Source of the DNA: CAWJLS01 sp963843755
Lineage (GTDB): Bacteria > Acidobacteriota > Thermoanaerobaculia > Multivoradales > DATKCC01
DNA: 64,000 nucleotides
Direction: 5' to 3'
Assembly (NCBI GenBank): GCA_963843755.1
Contig: CAWJLS010000012.1
Span: 1-64,000 of the forward strand
Positions 51,775 through 60,459 of the stretch are shown here, one piece after another; the first letter of the stretch is position 1; every line of letters starts with the position of its first letter. Both the position numbers and the translations under genes were made by a program. Under the pieces are notes generated by a model. It was not told where the DNA came from. It searched no databases and saw nothing but the letters and a program-made list of their open reading frames with translations.

Positions 51775-54180
51775 TCACCAGGTTTTCCACAGAGTTTTCC
51801 GCAGCACCTGTGGAGCGAACGGTCCGGTGCACGTGGGCGGGAAAAGTCGCGGATCGGTGCCCGGGACGACCGTCGCCGGAGGGATGGCGGAAAGGGCCTC
51901 CGCGGCCTCGCGATCGACCGGGATCGGCAGCAGCTCGACCCGCCGCGGCAGCCGCCGAAACAGGTGGAGGGACAGCGACGCCGCCGGGCGGGCGTCGACC
52001 ACCAGGGCGACGCTCGCATCGGCCCGGCCGGGGAGAGCGCCGGCGCGCCGGCTGGCCGCCCGGATCTGCGCCACCGCCTGCTGACGCCACCCCGGATCGA
52101 TGCCGTCCGCCGCCGCCAGGGCGGCGAGGGAGCGGTCGAGCAGGCCGGGGCGCCCCTGCCAGAGCCTGGCGGCGCCCAGCCGGGGTTCGGCGGCCAGGGC
52201 CCGGGCGCCTAACGCCTCCGGCCGGTAGAGCGGCGAGCGGACCGCCAGCAGGTTGAACGGCGCCGCCGCGCCCAGAGGATCGAGGCCGCAGGCGGTCTCG
52301 AAGCCGAACGCCGCGACCGCCGAGTCTCCCGCGGCGGCGGCCGCGGCCCCGGCGCGCAGCCACAACGCCGCCACCCCCCGCGCGGCCTCCGCGGCCTGCT
52401 GCGCCTCGTCGGCGGAGGCCGCGGCGATCTGCGGCCTGGCCGGCGCGCCGCCGCCTTGGACCGGCGCCGCCAGCCACTCGGACCGTACCGCCTGGAAGCG
52501 GTAGAGCGGGAAGGAGGGATCGAGCTCCGCGGCCCGGCGGAGCTGGGCCGGATGCTCCGCCCGCTCGTACGCCCAGTGGGCCCGGTCGAGGGGCACCAGG
52601 ACGACGCCGGCCACGACCAGGTAGACGGCGCCCGCGGCGACGCCGAAAGCGCGGGCGCGCCCGCCTCCCCCGCCGGAGCCTCTGCCGGAGCCCTCGCCTG
52701 GGTCGCGGCCAGGCCCGGACCCGCCGGTCCCCGCCCGCCGGCAGCCGGCCAGGGTGGCGCCGGCGGCGACGGCGAGCGCCATCGGCAACGCCGTGATCCG
52801 CCAGTCGGCGGTGGCGACCCCCATCACCAGGGCGCCGGCCAGGCCGGTCAGACCGGCCACGCCCAACGACAGATCGGCCAGATCGGCCGGATCGACCGGA
52901 TCGGCGGCCGGTCCCGCGCCTACTCCTCCGCCCGGCGAAAGGGCACGGACCCGTCGCAGGGCGAAGACCAGCACCAGGGCGAGGGCCAGAGCGAGGCCGG
53001 GCAGCCCGAGCTCGTAGGCCAGGGCGAGCGGCACCAGGTGGAGCTCGCCGACCATCTCGCCGGGCGGGTTGATCCCAGGCACCGGCCGCAGGAAGGCGGC
53101 CAGGGTCCAGGCGGTCGAGCCCGGCCCGTAGCCGGTCACCGGACGCTCCAGGATGCCCTCCCAGCCGGCGCGCCAGTAGACCCGGCGGGCGTGGAGCGAC
53201 GGATCGCCCCAGCTCGCCACGAGCACCGCCGCCAGGACGACGACCATTGCCGCGCCGACCCCGAGGCGCGCCCGCAGCCCGCCCCTCGTCAGGCGCCCGA
53301 CGAACCGTCCGACCGCCGGCGGCCGAAGAGCCACGGTCCCCCCGGCGGGGCCGGCGACCCGGCGCAGCAGCACGAGCGCCACCAGCGCCTCGGCGACCAG
53401 CGCCAGCCCGCCGCCCAGCGACCGGGTGGCCAGGACCGCGATCACCCCGGCGACCCCGGCGGCCGCCGCCAGGGCCCGCCCCACCGCCTGGCCAGATCCC
53501 GGAGCCGGCCCCGGGGCCGAACCCGGAGCTGGACCCGGCGCCGGCTCGGGGCGGTCCCCGGCCGGCAGGAGCGGCACGAGCGCCAGCGGCAGCAGAGTGA
53601 CCACCCAGGTCGCCAGCAGGAGGTGATGCCCCAGGGGCTCCGCCGGCCGTGCCGCCGGTCCGAGCAGCCACGAGGCGAGCGCCCAGGCGCTGACCACCGC
53701 GACCGCCGCGCTCAGCGCCCCGGTGGCGACCGCCCGCCGCCGGATCGTCCCGACCGGTCCTGCGCCCACCGCCTGCCAGCTCCGGGCGAACAGCGCCGGC
53801 GCGACCAGCAGAGCGGGCAGCAGAACCAGGCCGACCCGGCCGGCCCGGGGCACGGGGGAGCTCCACCAGGCGAGTGCCACCGCCGTCAGCAGGGCCGGCA
53901 CCAGGAGCCGCCCGCCGGCCCCCAGCTCCAGGGGATCGAGGCGTCCGCCGGCCCCGCCGCCCTCGGGTTCCCGACCGATGAGCACCGCCAGCCCCACTGC
54001 CCCGAGCAGCACCAGGACCGCGTGGGCCGTCGCCGCCCCCGCCGCCGAGGCGCCGAGGTAGAACGTGCCGCACCAGCCCGCGAACAGCAGGGCGCACGCG
54101 GCGGGGAGGAGCCCCGGGAGGATCGCGGTGCGTAGCGCGCCGTGACGGGAACCGATCGGGAGGCGTGGAGTGGCCGGCAT
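51775..54180 (-). CDS. O-antigen ligase/polymerase-like multispanning membrane protein
   Basis: About 801 aa. ATG 54180 gives MPATPRLPIGSRHG; an extension to 54234 is possible. About a dozen hydrophobic segments occupy residues 15-560. The Wzy_C/O-antigen-ligase signature region is recognisable at about 310-400 (RVYWRAGWEGILERPVTGYGPGSTAW and ELHLVPLALAYELGLPGLALAL). The C-terminal about 240 aa are soluble, Ala-rich and TPR-like. A DPVDPADLADLS segment is encoded by 9-bp repeats. Family members transfer or polymerise lipid-linked glycans at the periplasmic face. No other polysaccharide genes adjoin it, so the glycan is unknown. Confidence 0.75.
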   Translation of the reverse strand: MPATPRLPIGSRHGALRTAILPGLLPAACALLFAGWCGTFYLGASAAGAATAHAVLVLLGAVGLAVLIGREPEGGGAGGRLDPLELGAGGRLLVPALLTAVALAWWSSPVPRAGRVGLVLLPALLVAPALFARSWQAVGAGPVGTIRRRAVATGALSAAVAVVSAWALASWLLGPAARPAEPLGHHLLLATWVVTLLPLALVPLLPAGDRPEPAPGPAPGSAPGPAPGSGQAVGRALAAAAGVAGVIAVLATRSLGGGLALVAEALVALVLLRRVAGPAGGTVALRPPAVGRFVGRLTRGGLRARLGVGAAMVVVLAAVLVASWGDPSLHARRVYWRAGWEGILERPVTGYGPGSTAWTLAAFLRPVPGINPPGEMVGELHLVPLALAYELGLPGLALALALVLVFALRRVRALSPGGGVGAGPAADPVDPADLADLSLGVAGLTGLAGALVMGVATADWRITALPMALAVAAGATLAGCRRAGTGGSGPGRDPGEGSGRGSGGGGGRARAFGVAAGAVYLVVAGVVLVPLDRAHWAYERAEHPAQLRRAAELDPSFPLYRFQAVRSEWLAAPVQGGGAPARPQIAAASADEAQQAAEAARGVAALWLRAGAAAAAAGDSAVAAFGFETACGLDPLGAAAPFNLLAVRSPLYRPEALGARALAAEPRLGAARLWQGRPGLLDRSLAALAAADGIDPGWRQQAVAQIRAASRRAGALPGRADASVALVVDARPAASLSLHLFRRLPRRVELLPIPVDREAAEALSAIPPATVVPGTDPRLFPPTCTGPFAPQVLRKTLWKTW

Positions 54181-54297
54181 GAAAGACGCTCCGTTTCTGT
54201 TTAGAATGGGCCAGCCGGAGGCATGCACCGTCACGCGCCGCCGGCGTCACATTCTCCACCCTCAACCCCCCAATCTCAATTCCGGAGGAGCTCTCCG

Positions 54298-55836
54298 ATG
54301 ACCATCGCAACCACGACTTCAGCCAGCGAGATACTCCGCCGCCTCGGCATCGAACCGGAGAACCCGGGCGCCTTCGCCGGCACCTGGATCGACTCCACGG
54401 GTGAGCGGCTCGAGTCCATCAACCCGGCCACCGGCGAGCCGCTGGCCGCCGTCACCACCGCCTCGGAAGAGGACTACGAGCGCGTCGCCGAGGTCGTCAC
54501 CGAGGCCTTCCACACCTGGCGTGAATGGCCGGCCCCCAAGCGGGGCGAGGTCGTGCGCCAGCTCGGCCTGGAGCTGCGGCGCCACAAGGAGGACCTGGGC
54601 GCCCTCGTCACCCTCGAAGCCGGCAAGATCCACACCGAGGGCCTGGGCGAAGTCCAGGAGATGATCGACATCTGCGACTTCGCCGTCGGCCTCTCGCGCC
54701 AGCTCTACGGCAACTCGATGCACTCCGAGCGGCCGAACCACCGGATGTACGAGCAGTGGCATCCGCTGGGGCCGGTCGGCATCGTCACCGCGTTCAACTT
54801 CCCCGTCGCGGTCTGGTCCTGGAACTCCGCCCTCGCGGCCGTCTGTGGCGACTCGATGATCTGGAAGCCGAGCTCCGAGACGCCGCTGACCGCGATCGCC
54901 GTCACCCGGATCGCTCAGCGGGTGCTCGAGGCCAACGGCGCACCGCCGATCTTCGGCCTGGTCGTCGCCGACCGCCGGGTCGGCGCCAAGATGACCGCCG
55001 ACCGGCGCCTGCCGCTGATCTCGGCCACCGGCTCCGTGCGCATGGGCAAGGCGATCGGCCAGGCCGTCGCCGAGCGCCTCGGCCGCTCGCTGCTCGAGCT
55101 GGGCGGCAACAACGGCATCGTGGTGAGCGACAGCGCCGACCTGGACCAGGCCCTGCGAGCGGTCCTGTTCGCCGCCTTCGGCACCGCCGGCCAGCGCTGC
55201 ACCACCGCCCGGCGCCTGTTCCTGCACAAGAGCATCGCCGCCGAGATGAAGCAGAAGCTGGTCAAGGCCGCCCAGTCGATCACCATCGGCGACCCGGCCG
55301 AAGAAGACGTCCTGATGGGCCCGCTGATCAACCAGCGCGCCGTCGACGACATGATGGCCGCCCTCGAAACCGTCCGCGAGCAGGGCGGCGAGATCCTCTG
55401 CGGCGGCAAGACCATCGACCGCCCGGGCTTCTTCGTCCAGCCGACCATCGCCACCGCGACGGCCGGCATGCCGATCACCTGCGAGGAGACCTTCGCCCCG
55501 ATCCTCTACGTCTTCGAGTACGGCGACCTAGACGAGGCGATCGCCATGCACAACGACGTGCCCCAGGGCCTCTCCTCCGCGATCTTCACCCTCAACCTGC
55601 GAGAGGCCGAGCGCTTCCTCGCCGCCACAGGCAGCGACTGCGGCATCGCCAACGTCAACATCGCCACCTCCGGCGCCGAGATCGGTGGCGCCTTCGGCGG
55701 TGAGAAGGAGACCGGCGGCGGCCGCGAATCCGGCTCCGACTCCTGGAAGATCTACATGCGGCGCCAGACCTGCACCATCAACTGGGGCACCGAAATGCCC
55801 CTGGCGCAGGGCGTGAAGTTCGACGTCGGCGAGTAG
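54298..55836 (+). CDS. amaB: ALDH7-type aldehyde dehydrogenase (aminoadipate-semialdehyde type)
   Basis: 512-aa NAD-dependent aldehyde dehydrogenase. NAD-binding FNFPVAVWSWNSALAAVCGDSMIWKPSSETPLT, catalytic glutamate in LELGGNN and catalytic cysteine in TAGQRCTTARR are present. The C-terminal GGEKETGGGRESGSDSWKIYMRRQTCTINWG is characteristic of the ALDH7 branch, which oxidises alpha-aminoadipate semialdehyde/piperideine-6-carboxylate in lysine breakdown. No other lysine-catabolic gene is here, so substrate is inference and the symbol is tentative. GGAGGAG is 10 nt before ATG 54298. An intrinsic terminator follows. Confidence 0.88.
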   Translation: MTIATTTSASEILRRLGIEPENPGAFAGTWIDSTGERLESINPATGEPLAAVTTASEEDYERVAEVVTEAFHTWREWPAPKRGEVVRQLGLELRRHKEDLGALVTLEAGKIHTEGLGEVQEMIDICDFAVGLSRQLYGNSMHSERPNHRMYEQWHPLGPVGIVTAFNFPVAVWSWNSALAAVCGDSMIWKPSSETPLTAIAVTRIAQRVLEANGAPPIFGLVVADRRVGAKMTADRRLPLISATGSVRMGKAIGQAVAERLGRSLLELGGNNGIVVSDSADLDQALRAVLFAAFGTAGQRCTTARRLFLHKSIAAEMKQKLVKAAQSITIGDPAEEDVLMGPLINQRAVDDMMAALETVREQGGEILCGGKTIDRPGFFVQPTIATATAGMPITCEETFAPILYVFEYGDLDEAIAMHNDVPQGLSSAIFTLNLREAERFLAATGSDCGIANVNIATSGAEIGGAFGGEKETGGGRESGSDSWKIYMRRQTCTINWGTEMPLAQGVKFDVGE

Positions 55837-55861
55837 AGCTTTCCGACAGCTCGACCCTTCG

Positions 55862-55903
55862 AGCCCTCTCCCTCGTTCACATCGTAGAGGGAGAGGGCTT
55901 TGC
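55862..55903 (+). terminator. intrinsic terminator of the aldehyde dehydrogenase gene
   Basis: AGCCCTCTCCCTC (55862-55874) and GAGGGAGAGGGCT (55887-55899) form a perfect 13-bp stem with a 12-nt loop, followed by TTTG. The stop codon of the converging lipid kinase (55877-55879) lies inside the loop. Confidence 0.75.
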
Positions 55904-56851
55904 GGTCTCCGGCGACGACACGTCAGCCTCGGGCCCGGCCACCCGAAGCGCCCCCGGCACGACCCGCACCTCGACGCCGTCGCCGGTGACCGGCGTCATC
56001 GGTTCGCCGTCGCCGTAGACGGACATCTCGCGCTCGAGCCAGAGGCGCATGGACCGGGTCCGGAAGCTCGTGACCTGGGGAAGGTCGATGTGAGAGCCCC
56101 GGTAGACACGGGGGAAGACGCGCAGCAGGCGGCGACGCGGCATCTCGCGGACGATCACCACGTCGAGCAGCCCGTCGTCCGGACGGGCGGCGGGCGCGAT
56201 CCGCATGCCGCCGCCGAAGCGGTGGGTGTTGGCGAAGGCGACCAGCATGACCCGCCCCTCGAACTGCCCCGGGTCGCCGTTCTCGGTCTCGTACTGGAGG
56301 GTCAGGAGCGGGGGCCGGAACGTGACGAGGGCGCGCACCACCGCCCACGGGTAGATCATCGGGCCGCGCAGGAGGCGGACGCGCTCGGCGGCGATGCGGG
56401 AGACCTCGCTGTCGAACCCGACCCCGGCCACGCCGGCGTACCAGCGCCCGTCCACCCGCCCCAGGTCGAGCTGCCGAATCGGCCCGTCGCACGCCGTGCG
56501 AAAGGCCGCCTCCAGCCGCTTCGGCACGCCCACCGTCCCGGCCAGGTCGTTGCCGCTCCCCAGGCCGAGGATGCCGAGCGCCGTCTCCGACCCGGCCAGG
56601 GCCTGGACGGCGTGGTGCATGGTCCCGTCGCCGCCGGCCACCACCAGCCGCTCGACCCCGTCCGCCACCGCGCCTTGCGCCGCGGCAGAGAACTCGTCCA
56701 GCCCCCGGGAGACGACCAGCCGAAACCCCTCCCGCTCCGCCAGCGCCTGGAGCCGCGGCAAAGCCTTCCGCCCCGCCCCCCGCCCGGCGGACGGGTTGAC
56801 GAGGACGCGGACACGGTCGGGCCGCGCGGAGTGGTGCGGGGCGGACATCAT
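55877..56851 (-). CDS. diacylglycerol/lipid kinase family protein
   Basis: About 324 aa of the DagK-catalytic/YegS fold. N-terminal VRVLVNPSAGRGAGRKALPRL and the nucleotide-binding VVAGGDGTMHHAVQAL and LGILGLGSGNDLAGTVG motifs are complete. The second domain contains GVGFDSEVSRIAAE and DDGLLDVVIVREMPRR. Such enzymes phosphorylate diacylglycerol, sphingosine-like lipids or undecaprenol, and the substrate cannot be told here. The ATG at 56851 (or 56848) is preferred over 56899 because a TACACT -10-like box (56887-56892) lies between them. The stop codon is in the loop of the opposing terminator. Confidence 0.85.
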   Translation of the reverse strand: MMSAPHHSARPDRVRVLVNPSAGRGAGRKALPRLQALAEREGFRLVVSRGLDEFSAAAQGAVADGVERLVVAGGDGTMHHAVQALAGSETALGILGLGSGNDLAGTVGVPKRLEAAFRTACDGPIRQLDLGRVDGRWYAGVAGVGFDSEVSRIAAERVRLLRGPMIYPWAVVRALVTFRPPLLTLQYETENGDPGQFEGRVMLVAFANTHRFGGGMRIAPAARPDDGLLDVVIVREMPRRRLLRVFPRVYRGSHIDLPQVTSFRTRSMRLWLEREMSVYGDGEPMTPVTGDGVEVRVVPGALRVAGPEADVSSPETAKPSPSTM

Positions 56852-56920
56852 TGCGCTGGTCGAGAGGATCGAGGGAACTGGGGGAGAGTGTATCGCCATG
56901 CAGGCCGGTCCGAGCCGCCG

Positions 56921-56962
56921 GAGGGTCTGCCGGGAGCGAGACGGGAGGCCCGTCTGACGGAC
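56921..56962 (-). repeat. dispersed intergenic repeat, partial copy C (inverted)
   Basis: The minus strand contains CGCTCCCGGCAGACC, the most conserved core of copies A, B and D. The remainder is weakly similar. Confidence 0.4.
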
Positions 56963-57111
56963 ACCTCCGCACCCGCCTCTCTACACCCTCGACCCGGAGC
57001 GACGACTGGCGAGCGTTCCGCGGGTGGAGCGGGTCGGAAGGCCTGGTCCGGAGGGCGCTGAGGAGCGCGCCCGCGGACCCGCCTGAGCTTGCAGCCAGGA
57101 CCGGCGCGCCC

Positions 57112-57206
57112 CGAACCGAGGCGGCCGTTGATCTCCCAGCCGTCCAGTTCGGCCGCCGTCCCGGAGGACAGGCCTTCCGGCCCGCTCCCGGCAGACCCCT
57201 CCCTAC
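57112..57206 (+). repeat. dispersed intergenic repeat, copy D
   Basis: Colinear with 15331-15425. Shared blocks are CGTTGATC(T/C)CCCAGCCG, TCCAGTTCG, CCGTCCC and CGCTCCCGGCAGACC(C)CTCC. It ends about 60 bp before the enoyl-CoA hydratase start. Confidence 0.65.
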
Positions 57207-57254
57207 CTCCCTCCCTCGCCAGCCCCTTCGCTCCCGGCAGCCCCCCGCCCACGG

Positions 57255-57260
57255 TAGACT
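57255..57260 (+). promoter_or_regulatory. -10-like TAGACT box abutting the enoyl-CoA hydratase start
   Basis: GGTAGACT ends 7 nt before ATG 57268 (TAGACTCCCCGCCATG). The spacer is nearly identical to that of the EBP gene, and there is no Shine-Dalgarno. Confidence 0.4.
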
Positions 57261-57267
57261 CCCCGCC

Positions 57268-58053
57268 ATGATCCACCGCGAATCCCAAGGCCCGATCACC
57301 GTCCTCCGCATGGACCACGGCAAGGCCAACGCCATGGACGTCGAGCTCCTCGACGCCCTCTCCGAGGCGCTCCATGAGACGGACGCCGCCGGCGCCGAGG
57401 CGGTCGTCCTCACCGGCACCGGCCGCATCTTCTCGGCCGGCGTCGACCTGTTCCGCGTCCTCGACGGCGGCGCGGAGTACCTGGGACGGTTCCTGCCCGC
57501 CCTGTCCCGGGCGCTCAAGGATCTCTTCACCTTTCCCCGCCCGGTGGTCGCGGCCCTGAACGGCCATGCCATCGCCGGCGGCTGCATCCTGGCGTGCGCG
57601 TGCGATCACCGGCTGATGGCCCGGCCGGCCGACGGCGCCGACATCGCCGGCGGCTCCGGCGGCCGCATCGGCGTTCCGGAGCTGCGCGTCGGCGTGCCGT
57701 TCCCGGCGGCGGCACTCGAGATCCTACGCTTCGCCATTCCGCGCCAGCACCTCCAGGAGGTGGCCTACGTCGGGCGGACGTTCTCCCCCGACGACGCCTT
57801 CGCCCGCGGCTTGGTCGACGAGCTGGTCGCCCCGGAGGATCTGGCCGCCCGCGCCGTGGAGGTCGCCGAGAGCCTGGCGGCCATCCCGTCCGCCACGTTC
57901 CAGCTCAGCAAGCGCCAGCTCCGCCGGCCGACGCTCGATCGGCTGCCGGCGCTGGAAGAGGAGCTCGACGAGAAGGTCTACGCCCTGTGGGCAGAGCCCG
58001 CGATCCACGACCACATCCGGGAGTACCTGGACCGGACCCTCAAGAAGTCGTGA
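57268..58053 (+). CDS. enoyl-CoA hydratase/isomerase family protein
   Basis: 261-aa crotonase-fold protein. The two oxyanion-hole segments are GRIFSAGVDLFRVL and ALNGHAIAGGCILACACDHRLMA. The usual second catalytic glutamate region reads GGRIGVPELRVGVPFP, with a glutamate at the expected place. Length is standard. The substrate is unknown and no other beta-oxidation gene is adjacent. A longer in-frame start exists, but the conserved domain begins MIHRESQGPITVLRMDHG and the promoter-like box supports ATG 57268. The gene converges on the SDR gene with a 6-bp gap. Confidence 0.87.
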   Translation: MIHRESQGPITVLRMDHGKANAMDVELLDALSEALHETDAAGAEAVVLTGTGRIFSAGVDLFRVLDGGAEYLGRFLPALSRALKDLFTFPRPVVAALNGHAIAGGCILACACDHRLMARPADGADIAGGSGGRIGVPELRVGVPFPAAALEILRFAIPRQHLQEVAYVGRTFSPDDAFARGLVDELVAPEDLAARAVEVAESLAAIPSATFQLSKRQLRRPTLDRLPALEEELDEKVYALWAEPAIHDHIREYLDRTLKKS

Positions 58054-58059
58054 GCCGGA

Positions 58060-58857
58060 TCAGAACCCGATGCGGCGCATCACCGCGGCCGGCAGGTTGC
58101 GGATGATCAGCAGGATCCACCGCCACGGCCACGGGGTGTAGACGACGGCCGCCTTGCCGCTGGCCGCCCGGTCGAGGGCGCGCAGCACGTCGCGGGCGGC
58201 CTGCTCCGGCTCGCCGGCGAACGGCGGCGGGTCGAGGCCGGCGGTCATGGAGGTCTTGACGAAGCCCGGCTTGACGGTGACGACGCGCAGCCCCTGGTCC
58301 CAGAACCGCCGGTCGAGGCCCTCCAGGTAGTAGGACAGCGCCGCCTTGCTCGCGCCGTAGAGGACGACGGGCTTGCGCGCCCGGTCGCCGGCCACCGACG
58401 AGAAGACGCAGAGCACGCCCCGGCCCCCCTCCTGAGTCCGGGCCTGGAGGCGTCGCCGCGCCGCTTCGCAGAAGACGATCGTGCCGGTGACGTTGACGTC
58501 GAGCAGGCGCTCGCTCCGCGCCGGGTCGGCCTCGAGGGTGTCTTGCGCCGCGAAGTCGGCCGCCGTCACCACCACGGCGTCGAGGCCGCCGAGATGCTTC
58601 TCCGCCGCGTCCAGCGCCGGCGCGAAGCTCGCCCGGTCCGCCAGGTCACAGACGGCGGTGCCCACCGACCCGGCCGCCCGCTCGCCCAGCACCTCCAGGT
58701 CGCGGGCGCTCCGCTCGAGCTCCTCCCGATCGCGACCGAGCAGCACGAGCTGGTCGCCGTGCGCGGACCCTCTCTCGGCCAGACGGTGGCTCTCGGCCAG
58801 ACGGCGGGCCAGCGCCCGCCCCATCCCTTTCGTGGCTCCCAGGATCGCGATCTTCAT
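58060..58857 (-). CDS. SDR oxidoreductase, DprE2-like
   Basis: 265-aa short-chain dehydrogenase. N-terminal MKIAILGATKGMGRALARRLAE is the nucleotide-binding TGxxxGxG form with ATKGMG. The catalytic YxxxK is in VVLYGASKAALSYYLEGLDRRF, with the serine in FSSVAGDRARK. A C-terminal PWPWRWILLIIRNLPAAVMRRI segment is membrane-associating, as in DprE2. It is 16 bp downstream of a DprE1-like FAD oxidase. Together they would epimerise decaprenyl- or polyprenyl-phospho-ribose to arabinose. The chemistry is inferred from the pairing. Confidence 0.8.
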   Translation of the reverse strand: MKIAILGATKGMGRALARRLAESHRLAERGSAHGDQLVLLGRDREELERSARDLEVLGERAAGSVGTAVCDLADRASFAPALDAAEKHLGGLDAVVVTAADFAAQDTLEADPARSERLLDVNVTGTIVFCEAARRRLQARTQEGGRGVLCVFSSVAGDRARKPVVLYGASKAALSYYLEGLDRRFWDQGLRVVTVKPGFVKTSMTAGLDPPPFAGEPEQAARDVLRALDRAASGKAAVVYTPWPWRWILLIIRNLPAAVMRRIGF

Positions 58858-58873
58858 CGGCTCGCCGCGAAGG

Positions 58874-60289
58874 CTAGCACGGCCGCGCAGACTCCTGAGG
58901 CTCCCCGAGCAGCCGCACCGACTGGGCGCTGTCGAGGCGCCCGTCGGGGTCGTAGCGGCGGCGGATCTCCGCCAGCTCGGCGAGCCGCTCGCCCTCCATG
59001 GCGCGGAAGTGCTCCCGCGTGGTGAACGCCTCCTTGGCCAGGTAGATCCGGCCGCCCTCGGCCGCCACCCGGTCGTCGAGGGCGGCCACCAGCTCCCGGG
59101 TGCCGTCGCGCACCGGCAGGTCGACGGCGATCGAGATCCCCGGCCGCGGGAACGAGAGCACCCCCTCCCCTTCGGGCCCGCAGTCCTTGATCACGCAGAG
59201 GAAGGACGCCCCCCCGGCACGGGTCAGCACGTCGAGGAAACGGGCCGCGGCCGCCGCCGGGCCACCCGCGGCGTCGTCCGGCAGCACGCACTGGTACTGG
59301 GTGAACCCCCGCGGGCCGTAGAGCCGGTTCCAGTGCAGGATCGCGTCGAGCGGGTAGAAGAATTCTTCCGGGTGGACGACGCCGCGCCGGAGGCGCCGGT
59401 GCTCCGGATCTCTCCGCCAGAGCAGCGTCCGGTGGTAGTAGAGGGTGTTGAACGCCCGCACGGTGAGCGGGTTGAGCAGCCACCCCGGCGCGACGAACGG
59501 CACCGTCAGGGCACGCTTGGGGCGGGGCGGCCCGGCCGGCGCCTCGGCCGGTGCGGCCCACCGCCCCCGGCTGACGATCCCCCGCCCGGGCGGCCGGCCC
59601 CGGCGCCCCGGGGTCAGGCAGTCGATCCAGCCGACCGTGAACGGCCAGCTCTCGCCCGACACCTTGAGCGCCTCGACGAAGGCGACCACGTCCGGCACGG
59701 GGAAGTGCTCGGCGAAGATCCAGGGCGACGGCACCCGCACCATCCGGAGCGCCACCTCCAGGACGTGGCCCGTGAGCCCCATGCCGCCCAGGGTGCCGCG
59801 GAAGAGGTCCGGCTCCTCGGTCCGGGAGCACCGCACCACCTCGCCGGAGGCCAACCGCAGGACCAGCCACTCGACATGCCGGCCGATGGTGCCGGCCACG
59901 TGGTGGTTCTTGCCGTGGACGTCGGCGGCGACCATGCCGCCGAGGGTGACGAACCGCGTTCCGGGCGTCACCGGCACGAACCAGCCCCGGGGCAGGAAGG
60001 TGCGGACGATCCGGTCGAGGGAGAGGCCGGCCTCGGCCCGGAGCAGCGCGCTCGTACCGTCGGGCGCGACGTCGAAGCCGAGGATGCGGTTCGCCAGCGG
60101 CGAGGCCGGGATCGCCTCGACCCCGGGCGGCGGCAGGGCGGAGTCGCCGTAGGAGCGGCCGAGGCCCCGGGTCAGGACCGCGCCGTCGGTGATGGCCGCC
60201 AGGTCCTCGGACAGGATCTCCCGACCCGGCACGCCCAGCCGGCCCCAGCCGGAGAGCGTCGGTCTGCGGTCCTCGCGATCCTTCCCCAT
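58874..60289 (-). CDS. FAD-linked oxidoreductase, DprE1-like
   Basis: 471 aa. FAD-binding (PCMH-type) domain with TRGLGRSYGDSALPP and VTPGTRFVTLGGMVAADVHGKNHHVAGTIGRHV, the pattern of DprE1 and related sugar-alcohol oxidases, and a C-terminal domain containing LHWNRLYGPRGFTQYQCVLPDD and IYLAKEAFTTREHF. The histidine that covalently holds FAD in some relatives is not assignable by eye. Known DprE1 oxidises polyprenyl-phospho-ribose at C2. Coupled to the SDR downstream. Polyprenyl-phospho-arabinose made this way is classically actinobacterial, so an alternative polyprenyl-sugar substrate is possible. Confidence 0.82.
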   Translation of the reverse strand: MGKDREDRRPTLSGWGRLGVPGREILSEDLAAITDGAVLTRGLGRSYGDSALPPPGVEAIPASPLANRILGFDVAPDGTSALLRAEAGLSLDRIVRTFLPRGWFVPVTPGTRFVTLGGMVAADVHGKNHHVAGTIGRHVEWLVLRLASGEVVRCSRTEEPDLFRGTLGGMGLTGHVLEVALRMVRVPSPWIFAEHFPVPDVVAFVEALKVSGESWPFTVGWIDCLTPGRRGRPPGRGIVSRGRWAAPAEAPAGPPRPKRALTVPFVAPGWLLNPLTVRAFNTLYYHRTLLWRRDPEHRRLRRGVVHPEEFFYPLDAILHWNRLYGPRGFTQYQCVLPDDAAGGPAAAAARFLDVLTRAGGASFLCVIKDCGPEGEGVLSFPRPGISIAVDLPVRDGTRELVAALDDRVAAEGGRIYLAKEAFTTREHFRAMEGERLAELAEIRRRYDPDGRLDSAQSVRLLGEPQESARPC

Positions 60290-60362
60290 GGGAGCCCGAG
60301 TCTACTGAGTTTGCCGGCCGAGGAGACCCGTAGGGCGCCCGGAGCTCCCCTGAAACGACGAC

Positions 60363-60389
60363 GAGCCCGCCCCTCGAAGGGACGGGCTC
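60363..60389 (-). terminator. hairpin downstream of the porin gene
   Basis: GAGCCCG and CGGGCTC arms (60363-60369 and 60383-60389), with extra CCC/GGG pairing inside. The minus strand continues TCGTCGTTTC, a weak T tract. A second perfect hairpin with 11-nt arms (60422-60444, AGGGGCGCTCG and CGAGCGCCCCT) is closer to the porin stop. Confidence 0.5.
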
Positions 60390-60459
60390 GCGCGGCGACG
60401 TGTCTCTGTCGCACCGGCCGCAGGGGCGCTCGACGAGCGCCCCTCGGCCGGGTTCCGGC

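Larger units (their letters stand above)
56852..57267. other. gene-free divergent gap with repeat copies
   Basis: 416 bp between the divergent lipid kinase and enoyl-CoA hydratase genes. It holds -10-like boxes for both, an inverted partial repeat copy (56921-56962) and a full copy (57112-57206). I see no gene in the rest. Confidence 0.6.

Noticed and set aside
51780..51800. DnaA-box-like TTTTCCACA, possible replication origin
   Set aside because: Only one box, inside a coding region, with no cluster of boxes and no dnaA, dnaN, parA or gidA nearby.
51740..54310. 856-aa minus frame overlapping the O-antigen ligase-like gene
   Set aside because: Frame-shifted shadow rich in Gly/Arg/Pro; the 51775-54180 frame has membrane helices and a family signature.
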